Assembly: GCF_024346995.1 (NCBI RefSeq)
Contig: NZ_AP024888.1
Coordinates: 806,001-870,000 of the forward strand
Source of the DNA: Vibrio palustris
GTDB lineage: Bacteria; Pseudomonadota; Gammaproteobacteria; Enterobacterales; Vibrionaceae
DNA length: 64,000 nucleotides
Direction: 5' to 3'
The notes beneath the pieces were generated by a model. That model was not told the DNA's origin, ran no database searches, and saw nothing but the letters and a program-made list of their open reading frames with translations. Positions 28,190 to 37,769 of the stretch are shown here, piece by piece. Made by a program: the position numbers and the translations under genes. The first letter of the stretch is position 1, and each line of letters opens with the position of its first letter.

Positions 28190-29134
28190 TTATATGGCTG
28201 AGGTCAATGGCGGTCGTGATGACGCCCAACAATAAAGCCACTCCAATCCAATGGTAGCAGCCGCGAGTGAGGTAATCTCACTGGTATCATACGGCGGAGA
28301 GACTTCGGTAATATCGAGTCCTACTATATTGATATTGCGTAACTCGCGAATCACTTTAAGCACTTTGTCAGTAGTTAAACCACCAATGGCTGGCGCTCCT
28401 GTACCTGGCGCATAAGCCGGGTCTAAACAACCAATATCAAAGGTAACGTAAGTCGGTTTATCCCCAACGACGGCATGAATTTGCGCGGCAATCTCTTCTG
28501 TTGAAAGCTCATTTGCCTCCATCGCATTAATCACGTTGAATGGATGAGTCTCCGCTTTAAAAGCGGTACGAATTCCAACTTGAATAGTGTGCTTTGGTGA
28601 AATAAGCCCTTCTTGAGGGGCATGATGAAAGATAGTGCGATGATCGTATGTACTCCCAGCGACGCGATTATTAGTGTGAGCACCGAAATGAATCAACGCC
28701 ATTTCGCCAAAATGCTTGGTGCACGCTCGCAGTATCGGCAATGTCATATAATGATCGCCGCCTAAGGCAACCACAAATTTATTAGCTTTAACTAAATCGC
28801 TCACTCCGTCTTCTAAGCGATAGGTAAAATCTTCGGCATCACCATAATCAAAAACAACATCGCCAATATCGAGCAAAGCCGCGCGCTCGCGCAAACTAAA
28901 ATCCCATGGAAATTTCTTTTCTTCCCACACCAAATTCAACGAGGCTTTACGAATTGCTTCTGGCCCGAGACGAGCGCCCGGGCGCCCTGATGTTGCTAAA
29001 TCCGATGGCACACCTAATATCACCACATTTTCGGGTGTGTCGATCGGATCAGCGTTATACGGCGAGCGCATAAACGTCATTCCATTAGAATAAAGCGAAT
29101 AATCGTTTTTGGTAAACAAATCATTCATAAACAA
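28190..29134 (-). CDS. Agmatinase-like ureohydrolase with lost metal ligands (probable pseudoenzyme)
   Basis: 314 residues, clearly homologous to E. coli agmatinase SpeB along its whole length (DLATSGRPGARLGPEAIRKA, ALGGDHYMTLPILRA, IVGLDITEVSPPYDTSEITS). Ureohydrolases bind two manganese ions with His, Asp-x-His-x-Asp and Asp-x-Asp. Here His128, His153 and Asp233 remain, but the other three ligands are changed: HFGAHTNN replaces HFDAHTD (Gly151, Asn155) and TFDIGCLDP replaces TFDIDCLDP (Gly235). The substrate-region DHGT is DHRT (Arg166). Catalysis as an agmatinase is therefore unlikely. The frame is intact, so the protein is probably made and may have another role, or decay is recent. Single gene with its own terminator. 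Confidence 0.88.
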   Translation of the reverse strand: MFMNDLFTKNDYSLYSNGMTFMRSPYNADPIDTPENVVILGVPSDLATSGRPGARLGPEAIRKASLNLVWEEKKFPWDFSLRERAALLDIGDVVFDYGDAEDFTYRLEDGVSDLVKANKFVVALGGDHYMTLPILRACTKHFGEMALIHFGAHTNNRVAGSTYDHRTIFHHAPQEGLISPKHTIQVGIRTAFKAETHPFNVINAMEANELSTEEIAAQIHAVVGDKPTYVTFDIGCLDPAYAPGTGAPAIGGLTTDKVLKVIRELRNINIVGLDITEVSPPYDTSEITSLAAATIGLEWLYCWASSRPPLTSAI

Positions 29135-29317
29135 TCCTTCTACAGTGGGGGTTACAACAAATTATTGATAGCTATTTGTGATGAGTATAGACGGCAAGAA
29201 CGAGATGTTTACTATGCTTGTCGATTCACGGTTAGTTTACGCACAATACGCCACAGATTGAGTAAAAAATGTGATATAAAACACAAGTGATTTTTAATTT
29301 GATGTTGTTTTAAGAGC

Positions 29318-29357
29318 ATAAAAAAAGCAACGCTCATCAATAGGCATTGCTTTTTAT
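29318..29357 (-). terminator. Possible terminator of the TPR gene
   Basis: AAAAAGCAA / TTGCTTTTT with a long, imperfect loop, about 70 bases past the TPR gene stop on the minus strand. The loop is large, so confidence is moderate. Confidence 0.55.
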
Positions 29358-29426
29358 GTAATCATTAAACAATGTTAAGTGTTGATATCCCTAAATAATG
29401 CTAGTGCAAGTCGGTTTTTCAACTCA

Positions 29427-30341
29427 CTACTGTGTTTTATTTTCGCTATCTTCACCGTTTAACCAAACATCAAATTTCTTATTGCCGTATAAGGATTCAA
29501 AATCACTCTCTTCCATTATCGCATCTTTCAATGACGGACTCGTAATGACAGCACGTTGTAAATCTTCGATGGCTTGATCTTCTGCCCCTAAGCGAGCATA
29601 AGCACAAGCTCTTTGATATAACGCTGGGCCATTATTTTCGTCTAGTTCTAATACACGGTTGCACAAACTAAGAGCCCAGTGATATTCGTCTATTTCCATG
29701 ACGGCATCGGCTTTATAGGTCAGTGCTTCTAGATCACCGGGACGAATCTTCAAGATCTCATCATAGACCTCAACCCGTTGATCCGGCGTTTGTACACTTT
29801 GCGCTCGTAACCACAGGTTATGAATTTCATTAATGATTTCAATTTCACGGTTATTCTCGGTGATGATGCGAGTTTTGCGTTTTAGATCGCGCTCCAACGC
29901 CAAAAACTTTTTCTCATATTCAAGCGCAATTTTATTCAACCGTTTATCCGCCATTTCACGGGTATTCACTTTGACTTCTCGCAACGAGTGCCAACCGATC
30001 AACGCAATTAAAGATGCCACCCCAGCAATAATATAAAAGAAATAGGTCACCGTGACATTAGCGTAGTTCATCGATTTATCCGCCACATCCAATTCACGAT
30101 CGGTGATTTGGATGGTCAAACGTCGTTCCAAATCTTGTTGATCTTGGCGAAGCGATTTTAGTTCGTCTAACACATAACGCTCCATTAAGGGCCGTTCAAG
30201 CATTGGTACCTCAGACTGACGAGATGTTGCTTCTTTATGTGCGGTTGATTGTGTGGACGTACTTGATGTCTCGGCCTCAGCCAAGACTGAGCTGAGACTC
30301 ATCACTGTACACAGTAGAAATAAAAATACACGTTTTACCAC
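29427..30341 (-). CDS. TPR-repeat membrane protein
   Basis: About 304 residues. A signal peptide or first helix (VFLFLLCTVMSLSSVLAEAE) is followed by a periplasmic coiled part, a membrane helix (VTYFFYIIAGVASLIALIGW), a charged helix (KRLNKIALEYEKKFLALERD) and C-terminal TPR units (PGDLEALTYKADAVMEIDEY; NGPALYQRACAYARLGAEDQ). The GTG at 30341, with AGGAG seven bases before, is preferred over the frame start at 30404. It is probably a cytosolic protein-binding platform at the membrane. Function unknown. Related proteins are common in Vibrio. Confidence 0.82.
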   Translation of the reverse strand: MVKRVFLFLLCTVMSLSSVLAEAETSSTSTQSTAHKEATSRQSEVPMLERPLMERYVLDELKSLRQDQQDLERRLTIQITDRELDVADKSMNYANVTVTYFFYIIAGVASLIALIGWHSLREVKVNTREMADKRLNKIALEYEKKFLALERDLKRKTRIITENNREIEIINEIHNLWLRAQSVQTPDQRVEVYDEILKIRPGDLEALTYKADAVMEIDEYHWALSLCNRVLELDENNGPALYQRACAYARLGAEDQAIEDLQRAVITSPSLKDAIMEESDFESLYGNKKFDVWLNGEDSENKTQ

Positions 30342-30591
30342 AACGGTTCTCCTCGTCATTGACGATGGGTTTGGGAATGTCAGCCTAACAGCTGGATGAT
30401 ACAAGCCAGAACTTTACTAGCATAGGTCATAGTTTACCGTAACTTAGAGATGATTTTTTACCATTTTATTTAATCACAAAACAAAAATTTAACTTAATTA
30501 TTGTGATATGGAACAAGATTCATTAGTTGAATAATCCCAAAACAATGATTAGAGTTCTAATTTATATATCGTAATGTTAAGGAAAACAACG

Positions 30592-30702
30592 ATGAACACA
30601 CCCAGTTTTTATCAACAAAAACGCCAAAAAATGGATTTAAATCCAATTAAACCCGTCAAAAATTTTATATTAACCCTCTTAGTACACCAGAAAAATATTT
30701 AG
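30592..30702 (+). CDS. Small ORF with a possible -1 frameshift site
   Basis: 36 codons from an ATG with a good AAGGA site eight bases before. The frame starts MNTPSFYQQKRQKMDLNPIK and continues with PVKNFILTLL to an early stop. At 30658-30664 the sequence A AAT TTT has the form of a -1 slippery heptamer. Shifting back one base there gives a more protein-like end (FYINPLSTPEKYLDD, stop at 30710). It may be a small conserved protein broken by one missing base, or one made by programmed slippage. It lies upstream of the lone proX gene. No family was recognised. Confidence 0.35.
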   Translation: MNTPSFYQQKRQKMDLNPIKPVKNFILTLLVHQKNI

Positions 30703-30803
30703 ATGACTAATTATTTGCGTGCCTGCGTAAGCAATATCCCACTCATGCCGCTCATTGGCGGGGGTATTAACACGCACAATTCCCTTCAAACAGGAGTTCA
30801 CTT

Positions 30804-31808
30804 ATGAACCGCTATGTTTCTACCCGTCTTTTCACACTACTCGTAACGATGATTTACTCCACTCTCAGTGGCGCCGCAACAATGCCAGGGAAAGGAGTGA
30901 CCGTTCAGCCAGTACAGTCCCCCATTCCTGAAGAAACCTTTCAAACGCTCATTGTCTCTAAAGCTTTAGAACAGCTGGGCTACACTGTAAAGCCTATTCA
31001 ACAGGTCGATTATAATGTCGCTTACACTTCGATTGCGAACGGTGATGCAACCTTTATGGCCGTTAACTGGGATCCCGTACACACCGATAAATACGAAACA
31101 TCCGGTGGAGATAAGGCATTCTATCGTAAGGGCTACCTGATTAAAGGTGCCGCTCAAGGTTACCTGATTGACAAAAAAACCGCGCAAAAATACAACATCA
31201 CGAATATCGAACAATTGAAAGATCCACGCATCGCTAAACTGTTCGATGCCAATGGTGATGGGAAAGCGGATTTGGCCGGTTGTAACCCAGGTTGGGGCTG
31301 CGAATCTGTCATTGAGCACCAAATGAAGGCTTATGGACTTAGTGACACTGTCACAGTAAACCAAGGCCAGTATTCAGCGATCATCGCCAATACTATTACC
31401 CGCTTTAAAGAGGGAAAATCGGTACTGTATTACACTTGGACGCCTTATTGGGTGAGTGGCATTATGGTTCCCGGTAAAGATGTCGTCTGGTTAGAAGTAC
31501 CTTTTTCTTCGCTACCAGGGGCGCGACGTAATGTTGATACTGCCTTACCCAATGGCAAAAACTATGGATTCCAAACCAACAGTTTGCGTATTGTGGCAAA
31601 CAAGAAATTTGCGCACGATAATCCAGCCGCTGCCAAGTTATTTGCCATTATGAATATTGATATTAACGATGTCAGCGCAGAGAACTCGATGATCGCCAAA
31701 GGGGATAGCTCAGACGCCGATCTACAGGCTCATGCCAATGGCTGGATTAAATCTCACCAAAAAATATTTAATCAATGGCTCAAAACGGCTCGTGAGCAAG
31801 CTAAATAG
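30804..31808 (+). CDS. proX: Glycine betaine binding protein ProX (lone copy)
   Basis: 334 residues. Periplasmic betaine/proline-betaine binding protein with signal peptide ([18 protein letters not shown]) and mature start [14 protein letters not shown]. Typical blocks are [51 protein letters not shown] and [20 protein letters not shown], whose tryptophans belong to the betaine cage. It is close in sequence to the second proX at 34485, so the two are duplicates. It has its own terminator and no transporter genes, and probably feeds the ProVW pair downstream. Confidence 0.93.
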   Translation: MNRYVSTRLFTLLVTMIYSTLSGAATMPGKGVTVQPVQSPIPEETFQTLIVSKALEQLGYTVKPIQQVDYNVAYTSIANGDATFMAVNWDPVHTDKYETSGGDKAFYRKGYLIKGAAQGYLIDKKTAQKYNITNIEQLKDPRIAKLFDANGDGKADLAGCNPGWGCESVIEHQMKAYGLSDTVTVNQGQYSAIIANTITRFKEGKSVLYYTWTPYWVSGIMVPGKDVVWLEVPFSSLPGARRNVDTALPNGKNYGFQTNSLRIVANKKFAHDNPAAAKLFAIMNIDINDVSAENSMIAKGDSSDADLQAHANGWIKSHQKIFNQWLKTAREQAK

Positions 31809-31839
31809 CGCGTTTCTTTCGCTGTATTATCGTTCCATG

Positions 31840-31866
31840 AAAAGGCAGCTTAGCTGCCTTTTTTAT
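31840..31866 (+). terminator. Terminator after lone proX
   Basis: AAGGCAGC / GCTGCCTT around TTA, followed by a T run, about 30 bases past the stop codon. Confidence 0.9.
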
Positions 31867-32173
31867 CATCAATACTAGTAATCCCCGCCTTTGTGCCTAC
31901 ACTTTTAATACCCCAATCTCCTCTTTATTACTGCTCAATTTTATATCCCCTCACGTTGTAGCCAAAAAATTAAATAACACACAAAACATTTTACCTCGAA
32001 ATATTTTTACCCTATCGATTAAAGTTTATTCACATTACAAAACAGTAGCTTACACTATATCAACAAATAAGTGTGACGCCAATCACCTTGCCAAATGTCA
32101 AAACAATGTTTAGTGTACTATATAAATCAGGTAGCAAATGCACTACACAGTAACGACAACAAAGGAAATTATC
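31867..32173. other. Promoter region of proVWX
   Basis: No gene was seen. The stretch is AT-rich and contains the leader of proVWX. A CosR-type regulator would be expected to bind in this region, but I could not identify an operator by eye. Confidence 0.5.
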
Positions 32174-33361
32174 ATGTCGACTATGTTAGAAGTGAAAAAC
32201 CTCTATAAGGTGTTTGGCGACTCCCCAGAGGAAGCATTTCCACTACTGCAAAAAGGATTAGATAAGGATCAAATCTTTGAGCAAACTGGCTTAACGGTCG
32301 GGGTAAAGGATGTGTCTCTCACCATCAATGAAGGTGAAATTTTCGTCATTATGGGGTTATCCGGCTCCGGTAAATCCACACTAGTTCGTCTTCTCAATCG
32401 CTTGATTGAACCCACGAAAGGCGAAGTTTTATTGCACGATAAAGACATTGCTAAAATGTCGGATGAAGAACTCCGCGAAGTCCGTCGTAAGAAAATCTCT
32501 ATGGTTTTTCAAAACTTCGCTCTTATGCCACACATGACCGTCATTGAAAATACCGCATTCGGCCTTGAGCTCGACGGAATACCAGAACAAACCCGCTTAC
32601 CCATCGCTCGTCGAGCCTTAGCTCGTGTTGGCCTAGAAGCCAACAGCGACTCTTTCCCTGATGAACTGTCTGGCGGTATGAAGCAGCGTGTGGGTTTGGC
32701 ACGTGCCTTAACCAACGATCCAGATATCTTGTTAATGGACGAAGCATTCTCGGCACTTGATCCATTAATTCGGACTGAAATGCAAGACGAGCTCATTCGT
32801 CTACAAAACGATGACCAACGAACAATCGTTTTTATTTCCCACGATTTGGACGAAGCCATGCGCATCGGCGACCGTATTGCAATAATGCAAGATGGTGTTG
32901 TCGTGCAAGTTGGTACCCCAGACGAAATACTCCATAACCCCGCTAATGACTACGTGGAATCTTTCTTCCGGGGTGTCAATGTCGCGTCGGTTTATAGTGC
33001 CAAAGATATTGCGCGTAAGCGTCCAAGTGCGGTGTTTAAAAAACACGACAACGAGGGACCGGCTGCAGCAATGCAACTCTTGCTCGATAGTGACCGTGAT
33101 TACGGTATCGTCGTTGATCGCTCCAATCACTATTCGGGGATCGTATCAATTGAGTCTTTGAAAGAAGCCAAACGCAACAACAGCACACTCACTAATGCCT
33201 TGTTACCAGATACTGTATTTATCGATCCAGATGTGTCTGTTTCTGATTTGATTAGTCAAGTGGCATCCGTGCCTTATGCCGTTCCAGTGGTGGATCCAAG
33301 TGGCAAATACTACGGCGTAATTACAAAATCACGTTTGTTGCAAACTTTAGATAGGGAATAA
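32174..33361 (+). CDS. proV: Glycine betaine ABC transporter ATPase ProV
   Basis: 395 residues. Walker A is GLSGSGKST (about residues 61-69). [27 protein letters not shown] and [20 protein letters not shown] follow, then C-terminal CBS domains (about 280-395) that sense ionic strength in OpuA/ProU systems. The longer frame from 32138 was rejected because the ATG at 32174 has a good AAAGGAAAT site and the usual N-terminus. First gene of proVWX, two bases before proW. Imports betaine under osmotic stress. Confidence 0.95.
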   Translation: MSTMLEVKNLYKVFGDSPEEAFPLLQKGLDKDQIFEQTGLTVGVKDVSLTINEGEIFVIMGLSGSGKSTLVRLLNRLIEPTKGEVLLHDKDIAKMSDEELREVRRKKISMVFQNFALMPHMTVIENTAFGLELDGIPEQTRLPIARRALARVGLEANSDSFPDELSGGMKQRVGLARALTNDPDILLMDEAFSALDPLIRTEMQDELIRLQNDDQRTIVFISHDLDEAMRIGDRIAIMQDGVVVQVGTPDEILHNPANDYVESFFRGVNVASVYSAKDIARKRPSAVFKKHDNEGPAAAMQLLLDSDRDYGIVVDRSNHYSGIVSIESLKEAKRNNSTLTNALLPDTVFIDPDVSVSDLISQVASVPYAVPVVDPSGKYYGVITKSRLLQTLDRE

Positions 33362-33363
33362 TC

Positions 33364-34488
33364 ATGACTGCTGAAACCACACAAAATGCTGCAAACTCTG
33401 CAGATGCATGGAGCACGACAGCAACGCAAACTGCCTCTAACTCTGATCCTTGGGGCACCGCCAACGCTGCCTCTTCAGCCGCGCAATCGACCGCTGATTG
33501 GTTAAATGCCACTCCTGTCAATGATCCCTTTAGTTTTTTACACCCTTTTAAAGAAGCTATTGTTCCTTTTGACCACTGGGTTGAAACCGCGTTGAATTGG
33601 TTAGTAACCAACGGCCGACCTGTTTTCCAAGCGATCCGTGTGCCAATCGATTTCATTTTGACATCTTTTCAAACCGCGCTGGAGACCACACCCGCACCGG
33701 TTATGATCCTTATTTTATGTCTATTAACTTGGCAGTTTGCCGGACGCCGCCTCGGTATTGCGTCGCTGATTTCGCTTGTTGTGATTGGCTTAATCGGTGC
33801 ATGGGGAGAAGCCATGGTGACCCTGTCTCTGGTGATGACCTCGGTATTCTTCTGCTTACTCATTGGGTTACCCATGGGAATCTGGCTTGCGCGCAGTGAT
33901 AGAGCCGCCAAAGTTGTTAGGCCAATACTCGATGCGATGCAAACCACGCCAGCCTTTGTGTATTTAGTACCGATTGTCATGTTGTTCGGTATCGGTAACG
34001 TCCCTGGTGTGGTGGTGACTATTATATTCGCACTGCCTCCGATTGTTCGTTTGACGATTTTGGGTATTCAACACGTACCAGAAGAATTAATTGAAGCTGG
34101 CCATGCCTTTGGCGCTAGCCCCAAACAAATGCTGTATCGCATTCAATTGCCCCTCGCAATGCCTACCATTATGGCGGGCGTAAACCAAACACTGATGTTG
34201 TCACTCTCTATGGTAGTGATCGCTTCTATGATCGCCGTTGGTGGTCTTGGTCAAATGGTACTTCGTGGTATCGGTCGACTCGATATGGGGCTCGCCTCTG
34301 TCGGTGGCTTAGGTATCGTTATCCTCGCAATTTTATTAGACCGTATCACCCAAAGTGTGGGCGAAAATAACCGCGACACTAAAACACGTTGGTACGAGTC
34401 AGGCCCTATATCCATTTTCTTTCGCAAGAAGAAAACCGCAACTGAAACCAAAGCAAATACTCAAGAAACGTTAGGAGAATCAAAATGA
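33364..34488 (+). CDS. proW: Glycine betaine ABC transporter permease ProW
   Basis: 374 residues. A long Ala/Ser/Thr-rich cytosolic N-terminus (residues 1-60) precedes the first helices, as in E. coli ProW. The permease core has [40 protein letters not shown] and the EAA loop [20 protein letters not shown]. The gene overlaps proX by four bases (ATGA). Confidence 0.95.
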   Translation: MTAETTQNAANSADAWSTTATQTASNSDPWGTANAASSAAQSTADWLNATPVNDPFSFLHPFKEAIVPFDHWVETALNWLVTNGRPVFQAIRVPIDFILTSFQTALETTPAPVMILILCLLTWQFAGRRLGIASLISLVVIGLIGAWGEAMVTLSLVMTSVFFCLLIGLPMGIWLARSDRAAKVVRPILDAMQTTPAFVYLVPIVMLFGIGNVPGVVVTIIFALPPIVRLTILGIQHVPEELIEAGHAFGASPKQMLYRIQLPLAMPTIMAGVNQTLMLSLSMVVIASMIAVGGLGQMVLRGIGRLDMGLASVGGLGIVILAILLDRITQSVGENNRDTKTRWYESGPISIFFRKKKTATETKANTQETLGESK

Positions 34489-35492
34489 GAAATTCATGGA
34501 AGATGATGCTCACAGCAGGCATTGCAATGACATCAACATTGTCCGCGACCACTTTTGCTGCAGAACTACCGGGAAAAGGTATCAAGGTTCAACCTGTGCA
34601 ATCCACTATTTCAGAAGAAACTTTCCAGACGCTCATCGTTAATAAAGCGATGAAAGAGCTGGGTTACGATGTACAGAAAACCAAACAAGTCGACTATAAC
34701 GTCGCTTATACCTCAATTGCCGAAGGCGATGCGACTTACATGGCGGTAAGTTGGGAACCACTACACGATAATAAATACGAAAAAGCCGGCGGCGATAAGA
34801 AATTTTACCGTGAAGGCACATACGTAAAAGGCGCTGCGCAAGGTTATCTGATTGATAAGAAAACCGCAGATAAATACCACATCACCAACATTAAACAGCT
34901 GCAAGATCCAAAAATTGCGAAATTGTTTGATGCCAATGGTGATGGCAAAGCAGATTTATCCGGTTGTAACCCTGGCTGGGGCTGTGAGACCGCAATTGAG
35001 CACCACCTAGATGCGTATAAACTGCGTAAAACGGTCGAGCACAACCAAGGTCAATACGCGACCATTATGGCTGACACTATTACCCGCTATAAAAAAGGCG
35101 ACTCTATCTTGTACTACACGTGGACACCGTATTGGGTAAGTGGTGTGCTTGTTCCTGGTAAAGATGTGGTTTGGTTGCAAGTGCCATTTTCTGCGGTTCC
35201 TGGTCAGCCTGATCTATCGACTAAATTACCAAATGGTAAAAACTACGGCTTCCCAATGAACGTAGAAAAAATTGTTGCTAACAAGAAGTTTGCAGAGGAA
35301 AACCCAGCAGCAGCTGAGCTTTTCAAAGAAATGAAACTTAGCATCAATGACATTAACGCAGAAAACATGATGATGCGTAAAGGCCATGGTTCGCAGCGTG
35401 ATATTGAAGCGCATGCCAACGGTTGGATTAAAGCCCATCAAAAACTGTTTAATGGGTGGATTAAAGCGGCAAAACAAGCGGCCGTCAAATAA
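34485..35492 (+). CDS. proX: Glycine betaine binding protein ProX
   Basis: 335 residues. Signal peptide [20 protein letters not shown], ending TTFAAE. Mature part starts [20 protein letters not shown]. The blocks [40 protein letters not shown] and [20 protein letters not shown] match the lone ProX. ATGA overlap with proW. Binds betaine and delivers it to ProVW. Confidence 0.95.
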   Translation: MRNSWKMMLTAGIAMTSTLSATTFAAELPGKGIKVQPVQSTISEETFQTLIVNKAMKELGYDVQKTKQVDYNVAYTSIAEGDATYMAVSWEPLHDNKYEKAGGDKKFYREGTYVKGAAQGYLIDKKTADKYHITNIKQLQDPKIAKLFDANGDGKADLSGCNPGWGCETAIEHHLDAYKLRKTVEHNQGQYATIMADTITRYKKGDSILYYTWTPYWVSGVLVPGKDVVWLQVPFSAVPGQPDLSTKLPNGKNYGFPMNVEKIVANKKFAEENPAAAELFKEMKLSINDINAENMMMRKGHGSQRDIEAHANGWIKAHQKLFNGWIKAAKQAAVK

Positions 35493-35499
35493 GCCAGAT

Positions 35500-35522
35500 T
35501 AGGGGCTGGTTTCCAGCCCCTA
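35500..35522 (+). other. Hairpin between proX and the MarR gene
   Basis: AGGGGCTGG (35501-35509) and CCAGCCCCT (35513-35521) form a perfect stem around TTT, without a T run. It is more likely an mRNA-stabilising or partial-termination hairpin than a full terminator. Confidence 0.55.
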
Positions 35523-35540
35523 TTAACATAGGAGACGAGT

Positions 35541-36023
35541 TTGGAGAATTACGAACAAGTATTACTTTCTATTCGGCAAATTATTCGAGCTATCGACCTA
35601 CGTTCTAAGAAGCTCAACAAAGAGTTTGGTTTAACCAGTCCTCAACTTCTTCTTATGCGGACCATAAAGCATTCACCAAAGCTTACGATTCGTCAATTAT
35701 CGAAAGATACCAACATGAGTCAAGCGACAGCGACCAGCATTTTAGATCGTTTAGAAAGCCGAGAGCTCGTACAGCGTGAGCGCGACACTGCCGATAAACG
35801 TAAAGTACATGTGTTGATTACCGCAAAAGGTGATGCGGTCTTAAACCAAGCACCTAAGTTGCTCAATGAGGACTTTGTCGAGAAATTTAAACAATTAGAT
35901 CCTTGGGAACAAACCTTGATTTTATCTTCTCTACAACGTGTTTCTGAAATGATGAATGCACCTGAAGTGACACCAGATAACTTGATATTGAGTATTGATC
36001 AAGAGAGTTCCCACCATCAATGA
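35541..36023 (+). CDS. MarR-family regulator, CosR/EctR-like
   Basis: 160 residues, winged helix. The core is LTIRQLSKDTNMSQATATSI followed by LDRLESRELVQRERDTADKR, and the wing is KVHVLITAKGDAVL. The start is a TTG at 35541 with GGAGACGAG before it; no ATG fits. It follows proVWX by 48 bases and could be cotranscribed. Family knowledge: CosR of Vibrio, a MarR protein, represses compatible-solute genes, including ectABC and proVWX, at low salt. That is the inferred role here. The ectABC operon lies about 4 kb downstream. Confidence 0.85.
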   Translation: MENYEQVLLSIRQIIRAIDLRSKKLNKEFGLTSPQLLLMRTIKHSPKLTIRQLSKDTNMSQATATSILDRLESRELVQRERDTADKRKVHVLITAKGDAVLNQAPKLLNEDFVEKFKQLDPWEQTLILSSLQRVSEMMNAPEVTPDNLILSIDQESSHHQ

Positions 36024-36324
36024 TAGCTATGAGGTGATAGGACGAAAGGAAACTTTTGTCTTTGCCTCGCTTTTCCTCCTCTTTTTATCACTTTAAGTAG
36101 CATTATTGCCCGCCTCTTTATACACTCTAAGCCAGTGATGGTAAGCCGTTGTTAGACATCCCCCTACTTTGCCTATTCTTGCCCCTATTTTACGTCCTAA
36201 CAACACACTTATTACTGAGCATTGTCGCCATTCAATGCCACCACACTCATCTCAAATGAGTATTCTCATATCAAACGACGTGTTATCGGTAATGACATGT
36301 CAATATTTTACTGGAGTGATAAGA
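36024..36324. other. Intergenic region before the MgtE-like gene
   Basis: A hairpin, GACGAAAG / CTTTTGTC (36041-36060), followed by TTT could weakly terminate the MarR transcript. An in-frame extension of the MgtE frame covers 36169-36324 but has no good start signal. Confidence 0.45.
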
Positions 36325-37671
36325 GTGAATGAACATCAAGATATGTCGCAGTTGATCGCGCCTTTATTAAAAGCGGACGAATACTCACAATTAGCACTTT
36401 GGAACGACATGGTTGATCAAGGTCTCGACTATAAATCCATCGCCGTCGTTTTAGAGGCGTTTCCGGTTGAGCAACGGGTGCGCTTATGGCGCAACCTCTC
36501 GATAGAGTCTCACGTCAGCGTGTTAACGGAAATGCGTGCTGCGGCAAGGATGTCGATTTTAAATGCGCTGTCTGAGACTGAATTAAAACTCACCCTAAAA
36601 AGACTGGATAATCTCGCATTATTGGAATGGGCAGATTCGCTACCTGATGAAATCGTCAATGAGGCAATGCGTTTACTGAGTCGTGAAGAGTTAGAACTCT
36701 ACGACCGAGCGATTGAATATAACGACCAGCATATTGGTCACTGGGTCGAGCAAAAAGTCTTTACTCTCCCTTTCGGGATCAGTGTGAGACGTGCCAAGGT
36801 ATTATTAGACACTTACCAGTTTGATACACCTAAATATGTCTATTTGATTAACCGTACTAAACAATTCAAAGGATTAGTACTTTATAGTGATATTGTTCGC
36901 GCCACAGATAATACCTTATTAAAAGGATTAAAAAGGGGGCAAGTGACTACTCTAGACGCCCATCAGAGCCTAGCAGATGCGGTTGATGCCATCGAACACT
37001 CGGATTATCCCGTTGTTCCTGTACTAGGCTCAGACAGCAAGTTGATTGGTCATGTTGATTGGCGCTTTGCGTTAAGTACCCAGCGTGAACAATATGAAGC
37101 TCGCTTAATGGCGGGAACGGGTTTGGATGAAAATGACGATCTCTTTGCACCAATACTTAAAGGCACAAAAAAACGTGGGCTGTGGTTAGGTATTAACTTA
37201 TTGACCGCCATTCTCGCGTCTATCACCATCGGCTTGTTTGAGGATGTCATTACGCAAGTGGTGGCGCTCGCAGTATTGATGCCAATTGTCGCCTCTATGG
37301 GCGGCATTGCTGGCAGTCAAACCTTAACCTTAATGATTCGCGGCATGGCATTAAATCAGGTGACAGCCGGTAACCGCTGGGCATTACTACGCAATGAATT
37401 AGGTATTGGCTCGATTAACGGGGTGATTTGGTCGGTCATTATTGGTGGGCTAGCAGGGTTGTGGTTTAGCTCTTTAATGATTGGATGCACGATAGCACTT
37501 GCCATTTTAGTCAATATGGCGACCGCCGCATTTTTTGGCGTCACTATCCCGATTTTACTCCATAAATTAAAGCTTGATCCGGCATTAGCGGGCTCTGTCA
37601 TACTGACAACAATGACCGATGTGATCGGTTTCTTTGCGTTCCTTGGTACCGCAAGCTTAGTGATGTTATAA
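36325..37671 (+). CDS. mgtE: MgtE-family magnesium transporter
   Basis: 448 residues from the GTG at 36325, normal MgtE length; GGAG lies before it. Domains in order: superhelical N domain (about 1-110), CBS pair (about 130-250; PKYVYLINRTKQFKGLVLYS and DYPVVPVLGSDSKLIGHVDW), then five membrane helices from residue 285. The pore helix holds PIVASMGGIAGSQTLTLMIR, and the ion-selecting aspartate is in ILTTMTDVIGFF. It should import magnesium and be gated by cytosolic magnesium. It stands alone between the osmolyte loci. Confidence 0.9.
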   Translation: MNEHQDMSQLIAPLLKADEYSQLALWNDMVDQGLDYKSIAVVLEAFPVEQRVRLWRNLSIESHVSVLTEMRAAARMSILNALSETELKLTLKRLDNLALLEWADSLPDEIVNEAMRLLSREELELYDRAIEYNDQHIGHWVEQKVFTLPFGISVRRAKVLLDTYQFDTPKYVYLINRTKQFKGLVLYSDIVRATDNTLLKGLKRGQVTTLDAHQSLADAVDAIEHSDYPVVPVLGSDSKLIGHVDWRFALSTQREQYEARLMAGTGLDENDDLFAPILKGTKKRGLWLGINLLTAILASITIGLFEDVITQVVALAVLMPIVASMGGIAGSQTLTLMIRGMALNQVTAGNRWALLRNELGIGSINGVIWSVIIGGLAGLWFSSLMIGCTIALAILVNMATAAFFGVTIPILLHKLKLDPALAGSVILTTMTDVIGFFAFLGTASLVML

Positions 37672-37710
37672 ACAGGCTTGCCCGGAATGTAAAGACACCG
37701 TTTTTCGATA

Positions 37711-37743
37711 ACAAAGCGCACAAACCAAGTTTGTGCGCTTTGT
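37711..37743. terminator. Bidirectional terminator
   Basis: ACAAAGCGCACAAA / TTTGTGCGCTTTGT around CCAAG, a perfect 14-base stem between the convergent mgtE and ask genes. Confidence 0.88.
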
Positions 37744-37769
37744 TGTATTGTGCTACTCGTACTCGGTAA

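Noticed and set aside
28190..29134. Functional agmatinase SpeB
   Set aside because: Three metal ligands and a substrate-region glycine are changed, so the ordinary label would mislead.
36169..36324. 52-residue N-terminal extension of MgtE
   Set aside because: No ribosome site at 36169 and no family counterpart; the GTG at 36325 gives the normal length.
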